Shown here: positions 35,343-45,500 of the stretch, piece after piece
Position numbering within the stretch: the first letter of the stretch is position 1
Layout: the number at the start of each line of letters is the position of its first letter
Assembly: GCF_009801115.1 (NCBI RefSeq)
Contig: NZ_VTOL01000001.1
Coordinates: 620,001-684,000, forward strand
Source of the DNA: Dyadobacter sp. 3J3
GTDB taxonomy: Bacteria > Bacteroidota > Bacteroidia > Cytophagales > Spirosomataceae
Direction: 5' to 3'
DNA: 64,000 nucleotides
Program-made: the position numbers and the translations under genes
The notes under the pieces: model-generated
What the model was told of the DNA's origin: nothing
The model's input: the letters and a program-made list of their open reading frames with translations, nothing else
The model's database searches: none

Positions 35343-36086
35343 ATGAATGGCCTGACGGATAAAGAATTTTGGTTGAATTATTGGGAAAGTAAGACCGGAC
35401 TCGTTTTTAGTATCCCAGATAATTATCCATTCTTGTCTCTTTTAAAAAAACTGGTAACCACGAACCAGGTAAAAAGTCTGCTTGAAATCGGTGGATTTCC
35501 GGGTTATTATTCCGTTTGGGCGCACAAAAATTTAAAGATCAAAACTGATTTACTGGATTTCGTAATTCATCCGAAAATTTTACACGATCTCGAAAAGGCG
35601 AATCAAATAGCGGAAAGTTCCCTCGGAACAATTGAAGCAGATTTGTTCAATTATACCCCCGTTGGAAAATATGACCTTGTGATGTCTAATGGTTTGATTG
35701 AGCATTTTCAAAACACAACGGAAATTATTCAAAAACATACCCAGTTTCTTTCTGAAAACGGTGTCCTTTTTATTTCATTACCAAACTTTCAGGGATTAAA
35801 CGGTTGGTTTCAAAAGACATTTGACCGCGACAATTACGACAAACATTATATTGAAAGTATGGATCTTGTCTACCTTCGAAACATTTGTCAGAATCTGGGA
35901 TTGAAAGATATTGAAGTTTATTATGCAGGCCGTTTCATGCTTTGGCTGGAAAATGAAAATAAGCAGCCCGCCCCGGTACGTGTTTTTCGTAAATCAACAT
36001 GGTTTACATTAAAGGTATTTTCCAAGTTTTTCCCGTTTGAAACAAAGGCATTGTCACCTTACATTGTCATAACGGCCCGTGCATGA
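35343..36086 (+). CDS. Class I SAM-dependent methyltransferase
   Basis: 247 aa. The SAM-binding motif I is SLLEIGGFPGYYSVWAHK (about residues 43-60), followed by KTDLLDFVIHPKILHDL, motif IV YDLVMSNGLIEHF (about 115-127) and FLSENGVLFISLPNFQG. The N-terminus WLNYWESKTG is common to polysaccharide-cluster methyltransferases in Bacteroidota. It overlaps the next glycosyltransferase gene by 4 bp (ATGA), so the two are translationally coupled. Confidence 0.85.
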   Translation: MNGLTDKEFWLNYWESKTGLVFSIPDNYPFLSLLKKLVTTNQVKSLLEIGGFPGYYSVWAHKNLKIKTDLLDFVIHPKILHDLEKANQIAESSLGTIEADLFNYTPVGKYDLVMSNGLIEHFQNTTEIIQKHTQFLSENGVLFISLPNFQGLNGWFQKTFDRDNYDKHYIESMDLVYLRNICQNLGLKDIEVYYAGRFMLWLENENKQPAPVRVFRKSTWFTLKVFSKFFPFETKALSPYIVITARA

Positions 36087-37354
36087 AGGTAGTTTTTATC
36101 AACACCAGCGATAGTAGCGGAGGGGCGGCCATCGCTTGCTCCCGGCTTCAAAAGGCTTTGGAAAAACATTCCTCTATCCAGGGTGATATTCTGGTTCAGG
36201 AAAAAAAAACAGAAAATCCGGCTGTTACAACAATCGCTAATACTTCTTTAAAAAAACAATTTGTCTGGGCGAGATTTATCGCTGAACGGCTTTTGTTTTT
36301 ACCCTACGAACGATCCAAGGAAATTCGCTTTCTGTTTAATCGTGGAATTGTCGGTGTCGACATAAGCAAACATCCGCTTGTTCAAAATGCCGATATCATT
36401 CATTTACATTGGGTTAATTTTGGGTTTTTATCAACAGGGTCAATAAAAAAATTATTGGCGTTGGGAAAACCTGTCGTCTGGACCTTTCACGATATGTGGC
36501 CCTTTACAGGAGGTTGTCATCATAGCGGAGCATGTGAAAACTATCAGATTGAATGCGGAAACTGTAAATTTTTGAAAAATCCTGGCGGAAATGACATATC
36601 CAGAAAAGACTGGCTCTCAAAAAAGTCTGCCTACCAGCCCAATCAGTTTACAGCTGTCGGTTGCAGTCAGTGGATATCAAAAAGAGCTCGAAACAGCAGT
36701 TTGCTAACCAACTTTAAAATTGAATCTATTCCCAATCCGATTGACACAACCGTATTTTCTCCTATATCAAAAACCGAAGCAAGGAAGCAACTAAACTTAC
36801 CTGTTGACAAACATTTGATTCTTTTTGCAGCTATGCGCGTCAACGCTCCGATGAAGGGTTTTTCATACTTTCAGGAAGCTTTAAATCTTTTGAAAGTCAA
36901 CCATCCTGAGTTATCAGAAAATATTGAGCTTTTGGTTTTCGGTCAGGCCGAGGACGAGGTGTTAAATCAATTACCATTTAAGACACATAAACTTGGACAT
37001 TTGTCCGATATAAAACAGATTGTTCTGGCCTATAATGCAGCATCCGTTTTTGTCACACCTTCTCTGGAAGAGAATTTGCCGAATACAATCATGGAATCCT
37101 TCGCCTGTGGAACGCCGGCAGTTGGGTTTAATATCGGCGGAATTCCTGAAATGATTGATCATCAGCAAAATGGATATCTTTCAGAATACAAATCTGTGGA
37201 ATCGCTGGCAACCGGAATTCAGTGGGTTTTAGAAAATAATAAGGAAGGAAAAATCTCAGAGAAAGCGCGGGAAAAGGTATTGGGAAGTTACGCAGAAAAT
37301 ATTGTGGCGTCTCAATATGAAAAACTGTACGAATCATTGTTAAAAAACAAATGA
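36083..37354 (+). CDS. Glycosyltransferase family 4
   Basis: 423 aa, GT-B fold. Key segments are SGGAAIACSRLQKALE at the N-terminus, PVVWTFHDMWPFTGGCHHSGACENYQIECGNCKFLK with its Cys cluster (the usual wcaC/WcaL-like start), then HLILFAAMRVNAPMKGFSYFQEAL, ENIELLVFGQAEDEVL and the nucleotide-sugar block VFVTPSLEENLPNTIMESFACGTPAVGFNIGGIPEMIDH. Coupled by a 4-bp overlap to the methyltransferase gene upstream. Confidence 0.93.
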   Translation: MKVVFINTSDSSGGAAIACSRLQKALEKHSSIQGDILVQEKKTENPAVTTIANTSLKKQFVWARFIAERLLFLPYERSKEIRFLFNRGIVGVDISKHPLVQNADIIHLHWVNFGFLSTGSIKKLLALGKPVVWTFHDMWPFTGGCHHSGACENYQIECGNCKFLKNPGGNDISRKDWLSKKSAYQPNQFTAVGCSQWISKRARNSSLLTNFKIESIPNPIDTTVFSPISKTEARKQLNLPVDKHLILFAAMRVNAPMKGFSYFQEALNLLKVNHPELSENIELLVFGQAEDEVLNQLPFKTHKLGHLSDIKQIVLAYNAASVFVTPSLEENLPNTIMESFACGTPAVGFNIGGIPEMIDHQQNGYLSEYKSVESLATGIQWVLENNKEGKISEKAREKVLGSYAENIVASQYEKLYESLLKNK

Positions 37355-37381
37355 CGAGGCAGTTTTCCATATCTTTTACCT

Positions 37382-38438
37382 ATGTCTGAAAACTCACATA
37401 CCGAATATAAAAGCAGTTTCAGCGATGCTGTAATTGAAACGTTAGTTGCATTTGCAAACACCAAAGGTGGACAAATTTTCACTGGCCAGAATGATGATGG
37501 ACAGCCTGTCAAGAATTTTATAATCCGCGAAGAGACTGTTCAGCAATGGCTTAATGAAATTAAAAACAAAACGAATGATTACACACTGGAAGATATTTCG
37601 CTCGAAAAAGTCAGTTCGTTTATCGATAAATCGAACATACTAAAAGAAAGTCCGTTGCAGGATGACCCCTTAACGGTTTTGTACAAATTTGAACTGATCA
37701 AGAATTGAACTGGGAAGATTTTCAGCACCGACCTTAATTAAAGATGGATTAACCTTGAGAAATGATTTATTCTCTCAGGTTGATGATGTGCTGACTTTCA
37801 TCAAAAAGCACATAAACAAAGAATATATTATTACCGGAAATCCGCAACGCGAAGAACGTTGGGAATATCCTCTGAATGCAATTCGGGAGATTATTGTTAA
37901 CATGATTGTCCACCGGGATTATATGCATTATGGTGATTCGTCTGTGAAAGTTTTTGATCATCATATTGAATTTTTCAATCTAGGTCCATTACCGCAATCG
38001 ATCTCTATCCAGCAATTAATCAGCGGAGATTATACATCGCAGGCAAGAAATAAAAAGGTATCTTCGATTTTCAAAGAAGCAGGCGTCATTGAAAAATATG
38101 GTTCCGGTATCAAAAGAATTCAAAACGCCTTTCTGAGTTATGGTTTAAAAGTACCCGTTTTTGAAAATTTTCAGCACGGTTTTAAAGTTATCGTTTCTAC
38201 ACAAACTGTGGAGAAAACTGTGGAGGAAACTGTGGAGAAAACTGTGGAGAAAACCGATGAAATCATTCTTAATTTGATTAAATCAGATTCACGTATAACA
38301 ACCAAAGCGATTCAACAAATAACAGGACTAAGCCGGAGAGGAATTGAATGGCAAATACAAAAGTTAAAAGACCAGAAAATAATTACCCGGATTGGGCCTG
38401 ATAAAGGCGGTCATTGGGAAATAGTAAATGAAGAATGA
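37382..38438 (+). pseudogene. Decayed AlbA_2 / ATP-binding winged-helix regulator (two internal deletions)
   Basis: The first frame (37382-37708) gives the start of an AlbA_2 protein: TEYKSSFSDAVIETLVAFANTKGGQIF, then QQWLNEIKNKTN joined directly to DYTLEDISLEKVSSF. The family normally has about 60-70 residues between these, so the second half of AlbA_2 is missing. After DPLTVLYKFELIKN the frame stops (TGA 37706-37708). From 37707 the other frame continues the same protein: ELGRFSAPTLIKDGLTLRNDLFSQVDD, HINKEYIITGNPQREERWEYPLNAIREIIVNMIVHRDYMHYG, EYGSGIKRI-type EKYGSGIKRI, a Glu/Lys/Thr/Val repeat tract (about 38205-38252), and a winged helix. About 20-25 residues are lost at the junction. Internal deletions with a frameshift make this a pseudogene. 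The expected lengths are from memory of the family. Confidence 0.75.
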
Positions 38439-38465
38439 TTCTGATTCATTCAAAAATCGAAACGA

Positions 38466-39233
38466 ATGCCTTTATTAACAATTATCACAATTACTTACAA
38501 CGCTGAACGCTACCTGCCCAGAACGCTGAAAAGTGTTGAGAAAGCCTTGGCAAAACTGGTGGATAAAACCGTGGTTGAATACCTGATCATTGATGGAGGA
38601 TCAAAAGATTCAACTTTAACCATTGCCAGCCAATTTGACTTTATCTCAAAAGTAGTTTCCGAGCCTGACCGTGGTCTTTATGATGCGATGAATAAAGGCT
38701 TGAATCTGGCAACAGGGAAGTATTTATGGTTTTTGAATGCTGGTGATGAAGTGCAGGATGAAAATATTTTAAGTCAATTAATGTTTGCTTTTGAAAGTAA
38801 CGCTGATGTCTATTACAGTGATGCTTTGCTTGTTCGTGAAAATGGCAGCGAAGTTGGATTAAGAAGTAAATTTACTCCACACGATTTACCCAAAAATCTT
38901 ACCTGGAAAGATTTTGCTCTGGGGATGAAAGTTTGTCACCAATCCTTTATTGCGAAAAAAGAAATTGCTCCGGCTTATGATTATACAAACCTCAGCGCTG
39001 ATATTGAATGGGAAATTTCCTGCCTCAAAAATTCTAAAAAAACGCAATATCTGGACTTTGTTCTTTGCCGGTACCTCATGGGCGGACTATCAATCCAAAA
39101 TCATCGACGTTCTCTGTTGGACAGATTTGAAGTACTCAAAAAACATTTTGGGTTGATACCAGCGCTATTCAATCATGGATTAATTTTCTGGCGGGGATTT
39201 TGGTTTGCCCGGAAAAACGGAAAATATTGGTAG
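38466..39233 (+). CDS. Glycosyltransferase family 2 (GT-A fold)
   Basis: 255 aa. The GT2 pattern is clear: LLTIITITYNAERYLPRTLKSV at the start, EYLIIDGGSKDSTLTIA (about 40-56), EPDRGLYDAMNKGLNLATGKYLWFLNAGDEV (about 68-98, with the DxD-like AGDE). It resembles the Bacteroidota WcaE / colanic-acid-type transferases. The start is ATG at 38466; it lies 27 bp after the pseudogene and faces the GH76 gene with a 1-bp gap. Confidence 0.93.
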   Translation: MPLLTIITITYNAERYLPRTLKSVEKALAKLVDKTVVEYLIIDGGSKDSTLTIASQFDFISKVVSEPDRGLYDAMNKGLNLATGKYLWFLNAGDEVQDENILSQLMFAFESNADVYYSDALLVRENGSEVGLRSKFTPHDLPKNLTWKDFALGMKVCHQSFIAKKEIAPAYDYTNLSADIEWEISCLKNSKKTQYLDFVLCRYLMGGLSIQNHRRSLLDRFEVLKKHFGLIPALFNHGLIFWRGFWFARKNGKYW

Positions 39234-39234
39234 A

Positions 39235-40305
39235 CTATTTCAACCTATCCAATCTTGCAAACATTTCCATCATCGCCGATTGATCGATCAGGGTTTTAGA
39301 ATCTTTCGTACCAACCAAACCCTTTTCGTCTTTTTCTTCTTTCCAGATCCGTTCCGCATCTTTGACAAAAAACTGGAATTGCTGTTTGTTTTTATTGACT
39401 TTGTAGAGCTCTTCATAGCCTCTCAGCAAAACAACATTAAACCAATAGTTACCGGGCAGTTTGTTATTTTTATAAAAGTATTTTTCCGCAGATACTGCAA
39501 TTAACTCCGCTTCGTCAAGATACTTTCTCTCTTTTGTAATCGTGAAAAACAAAACATTGGATTGAAGCATCGTTCCGGTGTTGTAAGTATACTTTGCCGA
39601 ATCGATTTTCAAACCCGGAATTTTGATTGCATCATAAAATATACCGTCGGCTGCACGTAGATTTTTATTGGTCCAATTGTACAATTTAATGGCTGTTGCC
39701 AGATATTCTTTGTTTTTGGTAATCTTGTATAACTGCAAAGCCACCAAAATTCCGGGTCCATTTGAACAAGTATTTTTGGTATTCTTTTCATCTTCTTTCC
39801 AGTACAATCCCCCACCCGACTTTTCATCATAACCTGTCATCTGGAACCTGTAAATTTCCTCTGCGATGTCCAGATATGATTTCTTTTTTGTTCGGTTGTA
39901 AGCGTCCAGGCAAGCAATGGCGATCCACTGGTTGTCGTCATAAAAACGGGAGTCTTTTTCTTCTTTCGTCACATACGCCTGATATCCAGGGGCGGGTGGA
40001 TTTGTGTTATGATATTGTGCAATTGCTCCCAAAACCGGCTTCATAAATTCTTTTCCAGCCTCCATTTGTTCTGCTTCATTCGCTGCCTGAACAAGTGCAC
40101 AAAGCGGCCACAGATAGGAATGTAATTTATCATTCTTCCCGTTTGTCTCCTTATATAATCCGGTTTCCGGTTCGTAAAAAACGGAACTAATATTTTTGCT
40201 GAGCGCATCAACTCTGGATTTATAGTTAATTTCAGATGGCTGAGAATTAGCTTTTATCGAAAATAACAGGATCAAAAAAAGTTGAAAAGAGATAACCCGA
40301 ATCAT
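39235..40305 (-). CDS. Secreted glycoside hydrolase of family GH76 (alpha-1,6-mannanase type)
   Basis: 356 aa with an N-terminal signal peptide (MIRVISFQLFLILLFSIKANSQ). The (alpha/alpha)6 fold of GH76 is indicated by LHSYLWPLCALVQAANEAE, the catalytic Asp pair D123-D124 in RFYDDNQWIAIACLDAY, GGGLYWKEDEKNTKNTCSNGPG (about 151-172) and YNTGTMLQSNVLFF (about 236). Family members cleave alpha-1,6-mannan, but some act on other alpha-mannosides. It lies at the end of the polysaccharide cluster, so it may trim the cell's own polymer rather than a foodstuff. Confidence 0.85.
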   Translation of the reverse strand: MIRVISFQLFLILLFSIKANSQPSEINYKSRVDALSKNISSVFYEPETGLYKETNGKNDKLHSYLWPLCALVQAANEAEQMEAGKEFMKPVLGAIAQYHNTNPPAPGYQAYVTKEEKDSRFYDDNQWIAIACLDAYNRTKKKSYLDIAEEIYRFQMTGYDEKSGGGLYWKEDEKNTKNTCSNGPGILVALQLYKITKNKEYLATAIKLYNWTNKNLRAADGIFYDAIKIPGLKIDSAKYTYNTGTMLQSNVLFFTITKERKYLDEAELIAVSAEKYFYKNNKLPGNYWFNVVLLRGYEELYKVNKNKQQFQFFVKDAERIWKEEKDEKGLVGTKDSKTLIDQSAMMEMFARLDRLK

Positions 40306-40511
40306 TAAAATATGTTTTAGTTAATACTTAAAAATACAAAGTGACAATCTGTATCTATTATACTCTTTTGCCACAAATTTCATATCCTGTGCTCTTATTT
40401 TATCACAAACTTGCAACAACAGCTGCCAAACTTGAAGTATAACGCAATTTAATTTTGATATTCTAATAATATTCAAAATACTATTTTATATAAAATCTCC
40501 ATTACCTATTT

Positions 40512-41153
40512 TTGATTCTACGATGTCCATTTTCAACAGAATCACTATTTACTCAGATCACAAACCATACCGATGATTCAATACTCTGGGACAATTTCCG
40601 GAATGGAAATGAGGCGGCTTACACCGAATTGGCCACACGTTACTACCGTACTTTACTTCACTATGGTTTAAGGTTTACACCAAACGTTCAAATTGCAGAA
40701 GACGCTTTACAGGATTTACTGATCCACCTCTGGCTTCACCGTCAAAATCTGAACGACACTCCTTCTGTCAAATTCTATTTATTAAAATCCTTCCGCCACA
40801 GAATTATAAAGACTTTAAAACCTCTTTCAGATGAACTTGAACTAACCGGCCAGTTTGAAAACATTTCACCGGAATACTCTTCCGAGGAAGTTTTTATTCA
40901 AAATGAAAATGAACTGCACCTCAAAAATCAGGTAAAAGAAATGATGACCCAACTTCCATCACGTCAAAGGGAAGTGGTTTATCTCAGGTTTTTTCAGGGA
41001 TTAAAATCAGAAGAAATAGGCATGTTGCTTGCCATAAAACCTCAATCCGTGAGCAATATCTTACAAAGAGCTCTTACCACCCTCCGCAATATCTGGCCCA
41101 TAAGCCCATCTTTTTCTTTTATATTTTATTCATTTTTCGAAATAATATTATAA
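40512..41153 (+). CDS. ECF-type RNA polymerase sigma factor
   Basis: 213 aa from a TTG at 40512. Sigma region 2 is AAYTELATRYYRTLLHYGLRFTPNVQIAEDALQDLLIHLWLHR. Region 4 is MMTQLPSRQREVVYLRFFQGLKSEEIGMLLAIKPQSVSNILQRALTTLR. The start is uncertain: TATTTTTG at 40507-40514 resembles a -7 element and would put transcription beyond that TTG, and no later in-frame ATG precedes the conserved region. In Bacteroidota such sigma factors pair with FecR and a SusC carrying an STN domain, as they do here. Confidence 0.9.
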   Translation: MILRCPFSTESLFTQITNHTDDSILWDNFRNGNEAAYTELATRYYRTLLHYGLRFTPNVQIAEDALQDLLIHLWLHRQNLNDTPSVKFYLLKSFRHRIIKTLKPLSDELELTGQFENISPEYSSEEVFIQNENELHLKNQVKEMMTQLPSRQREVVYLRFFQGLKSEEIGMLLAIKPQSVSNILQRALTTLRNIWPISPSFSFIFYSFFEIIL

Positions 41154-41248
41154 TTTTCAAAGAATATTAAAAATTTAGTTTGGCAAGTGAGTATCCAGAC
41201 CAATTAAAAAGATAATAGCAATATACTTGTTGAAATGTATTGCTGTTT

Positions 41249-42364
41249 ATGAATACCAAGCTCGACCTACTTTTTCAGGAATTAATAGAAAACCCGGATT
41301 TCATATCCTGGGTACTGGAAGAGAGTTCCGATCTTGATGCATACTGGAAAGACTGGTCGTCGGCAGATGCTATTAAAAAAGAAGCATTGGAACAGGCAAG
41401 ATTCAGTCTTTTGTCTATACATCATGAAACCCTCCCGATTACCGATGAACATATAGCTTACAAAGTCAGTCAATCCCTGGAAATCGCAAAGCGACGGGAA
41501 AATGAAAAAAAAACTTCGAATGGCAGTTTTAATTGGTTTCAATATAGCAGAGCCATCGCTGCATCCGTTTTACTTCTGATCGTGGCAGGACTTTTTGTTT
41601 ATGTCAAATTTAAAAGTCAGAATGTTTTTATTGAAAATCAAAAGCAACTTTCTCTAAACAAAGCTGTTGAAACGATTATAGAAGTTGTAAATGAAAATAA
41701 CAAGGTTAAATATGTGCAGTTGCCAGACGGCAGCTCGGTAGTACTAAGAAAAAACAGCCGCATCAGTTACAACAAAAAATTTGATGCAGACAAGCGTGTG
41801 GTTGTACTCTCGGGTGAAGCATTTTTCGAAGTAACCAAAGATCCTGCGCGCCCATTTTTCGTATATGTCAATGAATTGGTAACCAAGGTATTAGGCACAA
41901 GTTTCAGTATCAAAGCAGATAAAAACGACAAGAATGTGCTGGTAGCCGTCAAAAGCGGAAAAGTTTCGGTTTTTTCCAGTACGGATAAGCATTTAGAAGA
42001 GTACCAGAACGGCAATAAATTATCTGCGCTTTTGCTGACCTGCAATCAGCAGGTGACATTCGAAAGAAGTAAATCCCGGTTGGTAAGGTCATCCGTAACG
42101 GGCTCGATACTACTGAATATTCCTATTGAAAATCAGAAATTTACTTATAGTGAAACGCCCGTTTCCGAAGTTTTAGCTTCACTGGAAAAAGCTTATGGAA
42201 TTGATATTGAATACAACGAACAAATTATGTCCCATTGCAGCATTACGGCCACATTGGGCGACGAACCACTGGATAATAAGTTGAAATGGATTTGTGCAAT
42301 ACTTGAAGCGAATTATCAGACCAGTGAAAACAAAATAAGCATTACCGGAAATTCTTGTCAATAA
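41249..42364 (+). CDS. FecR-type anti-sigma factor
   Basis: 371 aa from ATG 41249 (a TTG at 41240 would add three residues). Residues 1 to about 90 are the cytoplasmic sigma-binding part (LDLLFQELIENPDFISWVLEE). One membrane helix follows near residues 98-116 (AIAASVLLLIVAGLFVYV), then the periplasmic FecR domain (VVVLSGEAFFEVTKDPARPFFVYVNELVTKVLGTSF) and a C-terminal DUF4974-like domain (FTYSETPVSEVLASLEKAYGIDIEY). It should hold the preceding sigma factor until the SusC STN domain signals. The gene is 95 bp after the sigma gene on the same strand. Confidence 0.93.
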   Translation: MNTKLDLLFQELIENPDFISWVLEESSDLDAYWKDWSSADAIKKEALEQARFSLLSIHHETLPITDEHIAYKVSQSLEIAKRRENEKKTSNGSFNWFQYSRAIAASVLLLIVAGLFVYVKFKSQNVFIENQKQLSLNKAVETIIEVVNENNKVKYVQLPDGSSVVLRKNSRISYNKKFDADKRVVVLSGEAFFEVTKDPARPFFVYVNELVTKVLGTSFSIKADKNDKNVLVAVKSGKVSVFSSTDKHLEEYQNGNKLSALLLTCNQQVTFERSKSRLVRSSVTGSILLNIPIENQKFTYSETPVSEVLASLEKAYGIDIEYNEQIMSHCSITATLGDEPLDNKLKWICAILEANYQTSENKISITGNSCQ

Positions 42365-42407
42365 TAATTTAATCCTAAACCATAACTATTTGAAAACAAA
42401 CAAAAAA

Positions 42408-42490
42408 GGTGAACGATGCGTCAACATCATTCACCCTGACTGAAAATCCCCACCTATGTTGGCACTAAGATGAAGTCCCCGGAAAGGGAC
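42408..42490 (+). promoter_or_regulatory. Two hairpins in the SusC leader
   Basis: GGTGAACGATG (42408-42418) pairs with CATCATTCACC (42425-42435) with one mismatch, and GTCCC / GGGAC (42475-42479 and 42486-42490) forms a second stem. They lie in the 176-bp FecR-susC gap. No T run follows, so they may be leader or mRNA-processing structures. Confidence 0.4.
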
Positions 42491-42540
42491 AAGGGAATTA
42501 TTTTGCTGATTTTTTAACAACCATCAAAACATTCAAAAGT

Positions 42541-45500
42541 ATGAAAAAAACCTTACAATGGCCCCAATGCCTTTTTAAAATTATGAGAATCAGCCTCATA
42601 CAATTATTCATCATTATACAGTTTTCCGGCTTATCGCTTGCTATAGACAGTAACGCACAAGAAGTGCTGAGCCGTCGGTTGACGATCAACATCAAGGAGC
42701 AGAAAATTGGCGTCGCTCTCGAAAAACTGGGAAAACTTTCAGGTGTTAACTTTATGTATAGCCCTGAATTAATCCAGTCACAGCGTAAGGTTAACCTCAA
42801 TGCAAAAGACGAGAAACTGGAAGCTATTCTAGAAAACTTTCTTACACCTTTGAAAGTGACCTACGAAGTTTCCGGCAAACAGATTTTACTAAAAAGAATC
42901 CCGGGACCAAAGCAAAACGGCCTTCAAATTGAAGGAACCGGAACATCGGTTCAAACGATAAAACCAGCTTTATTTCCGATCAAAGGAAAAGTCCTGGACG
43001 CCACGGGAGCAACCGTTCCAGGTGCTACGATCGTGCTAAAAGGTAGTTCAAGTGTTGGAACAACGACGGATGGCGAAGGAAGTTTTTCGCTGGAATTACC
43101 GGATGGAAGTACTACTCTGGTTGTTTCTTCAATTGGTTTTCTAACGCAGGAAATTAATATCGCCAATAAGTCGATGATTGAAATCACACTTCAATCTGAT
43201 GTAAAATCGCTGAGCGAAGTTGTGGTTACGGGATATTCTTCTCAATCTAAAAGAGATATTACCGGTGCTGTTTCAACGGTTGATACTAAGGAATTGACGA
43301 AAGTTTCGGCTCCCAACGTTGCACAGCAATTACAGGGGCGCGTTGCCGGTGTAACCGTTACATCAAATAATTCACCAGGTGGTGAGGCTACCGTTCGTAT
43401 CCGTGGATTTGGTACGGTCAACAATAATGATCCGTTATATGTCATCGACGGTGTTCCTACAAAAGGCGGATTGAACAGCATCAATCCAAATAATATTGAA
43501 TCGATGCAGGTTTTGAAAGATGCTTCATCTGCCTCTATTTATGGTTCTCGTGCTGCGAATGGCGTCATCATCATTACAACAAAAAAAGGAAAATCAGGTG
43601 CTCCCCAGTTTTCGTTCAACAGTCGTTTTGGTGTACAAACGGGAAAAGTGAATCTGGATCTGATCATTGATCCACAACAATTTGGTGATCTTTTATGGAC
43701 ACAGCGCAAAAATGCAGGTGTACTTACGAACGGAAATCCTTCACATCCGCAATATGGTAATGGCCCTACTGCCATTGTTCCGGATTACATTCTGGCCGGT
43801 GCGCAATATGGTTTGTCAGAAGGAAATCCTGCAACCAATCCTTCTCTTTACAACTATAACCGTACCGGGTTTTATTAGATTGTAAAGGCAAACAAACAGG
43901 GAACAGATTGGGAAAAGGAAATTCTTCGGAATGCTGCCATACAGGAGTATAACGTTGGTGCTACCGGGGGTAGTGAAACTGGTAGATATGCGCTTTCTTT
44001 GAATTATTTCAAACAGGATGGTATTTTGAAAAATACCTCATTCAACCGGTATTCTTTACGTTCAAACACTGAGTTTTTGTTCAAAAAGAAAATCCGTTTT
44101 GGAGAAAATCTGGAAGTAAGTTACACTGAAAACAAAGGTTATTACAGCAACAACGGTACGGCAAGTTCAAGCAACAACCAGGATGGAAACCCTATCGGAA
44201 ATGGATTTCGTATTCCTTCGATTATTCCTGTTTATGATATTATGGGGAACTTCGCCGCTACGCGCGCTGCTGGTTTGGGACCTGCTACAAACCCCGTTGC
44301 ACAGTTGTACCGTACAAAAGACAACGCAGTCAATACATTCAGAACTTTCGGAAATGCTTATGTTGAAGTTGACATACTGAAAGACCTGGTTGCAAAATCA
44401 AGCATCGGTGTCGATTTTACAAATGCTAACAGAACTTCCTACACTTTACTGGATTTGGAAGAAGCAGAAATTGAATCGAATAATTCGTTGACAAATGCAT
44501 ACGCTTACGATGTCAACTGGACCTGGTCCAATACACTGAACTATACCAAAACTTTTGGAACAAGTCATAAATTAAATGTTTTGGCAGGAACAGAAGCCAT
44601 TAAAGGCTCAGGAAAAGATTTTTCTGCAACACGTACCGCTTTTTACTCCGAAGATCCTAAATACATGTATTTAAGCGCAGGTTCTGCGGGTATCAACAAT
44701 ACAGGTTCAGGTTACCAATGGTCTCTTTTTTCAATATTTGGAAAAGTAAACTACGCTTTGAAAGACCGTTATTTACTTGAAGCTACGGTAAGACGTGACG
44801 GTTCTTCACGTTTTGGAGCGAACAATCGTTACGGAACATTTCCCGCATTCAGTGCAGGATGGCGTCTGTCGGAAGAATCATTTATGAAATCATTGACGTG
44901 GATTGATGATTTGAAAATCAGAGGAGGATGGGGACAAACAGGTAACCAGGAAATCGGAAATTACAACGGTTTCAGTACTTATCGTTCTACGCTTAATCAG
45001 TCGTCTTATGCCATTGATGGCTCAAACAGTTCCGTTCAGGCTGGTTTTGATACGCAGGCTTTTGGAAATCAGGATGCAAAATGGGAAACGACAACGCAAA
45101 CCAACGTTGGATTGGATGCAACTTTCCTGAAAGGAATGTTTGGTCTTAATCTTGATCTGTATAACCGTACAACGTCCGATATGTTGTATCAGGTAAGTTT
45201 GCCTGCTACGCAAGGTGTTGCTACAATTCCTTTTGTCAATGTTGGTGAAATGAATAATAAAGGTGTTGATCTTGCTCTTGATTTTAATAACAAGGCATTG
45301 GACGGTCAGCTCACTTACTCGATTGGTGCCAATATTTCAGCTTACAAAAATAATGTGGTGAAATTGAATAACAGTGCGACTGCTGTTCTTCTTGGGCCAA
45401 CAATCCGAAGTTATACCTGGACACGTTCGGTTGCAGGAATGCCATTGTATTCGTTCTATGGCTTGCAGATTGACGGAATTTACCAAAATCAGGCGGAAGT

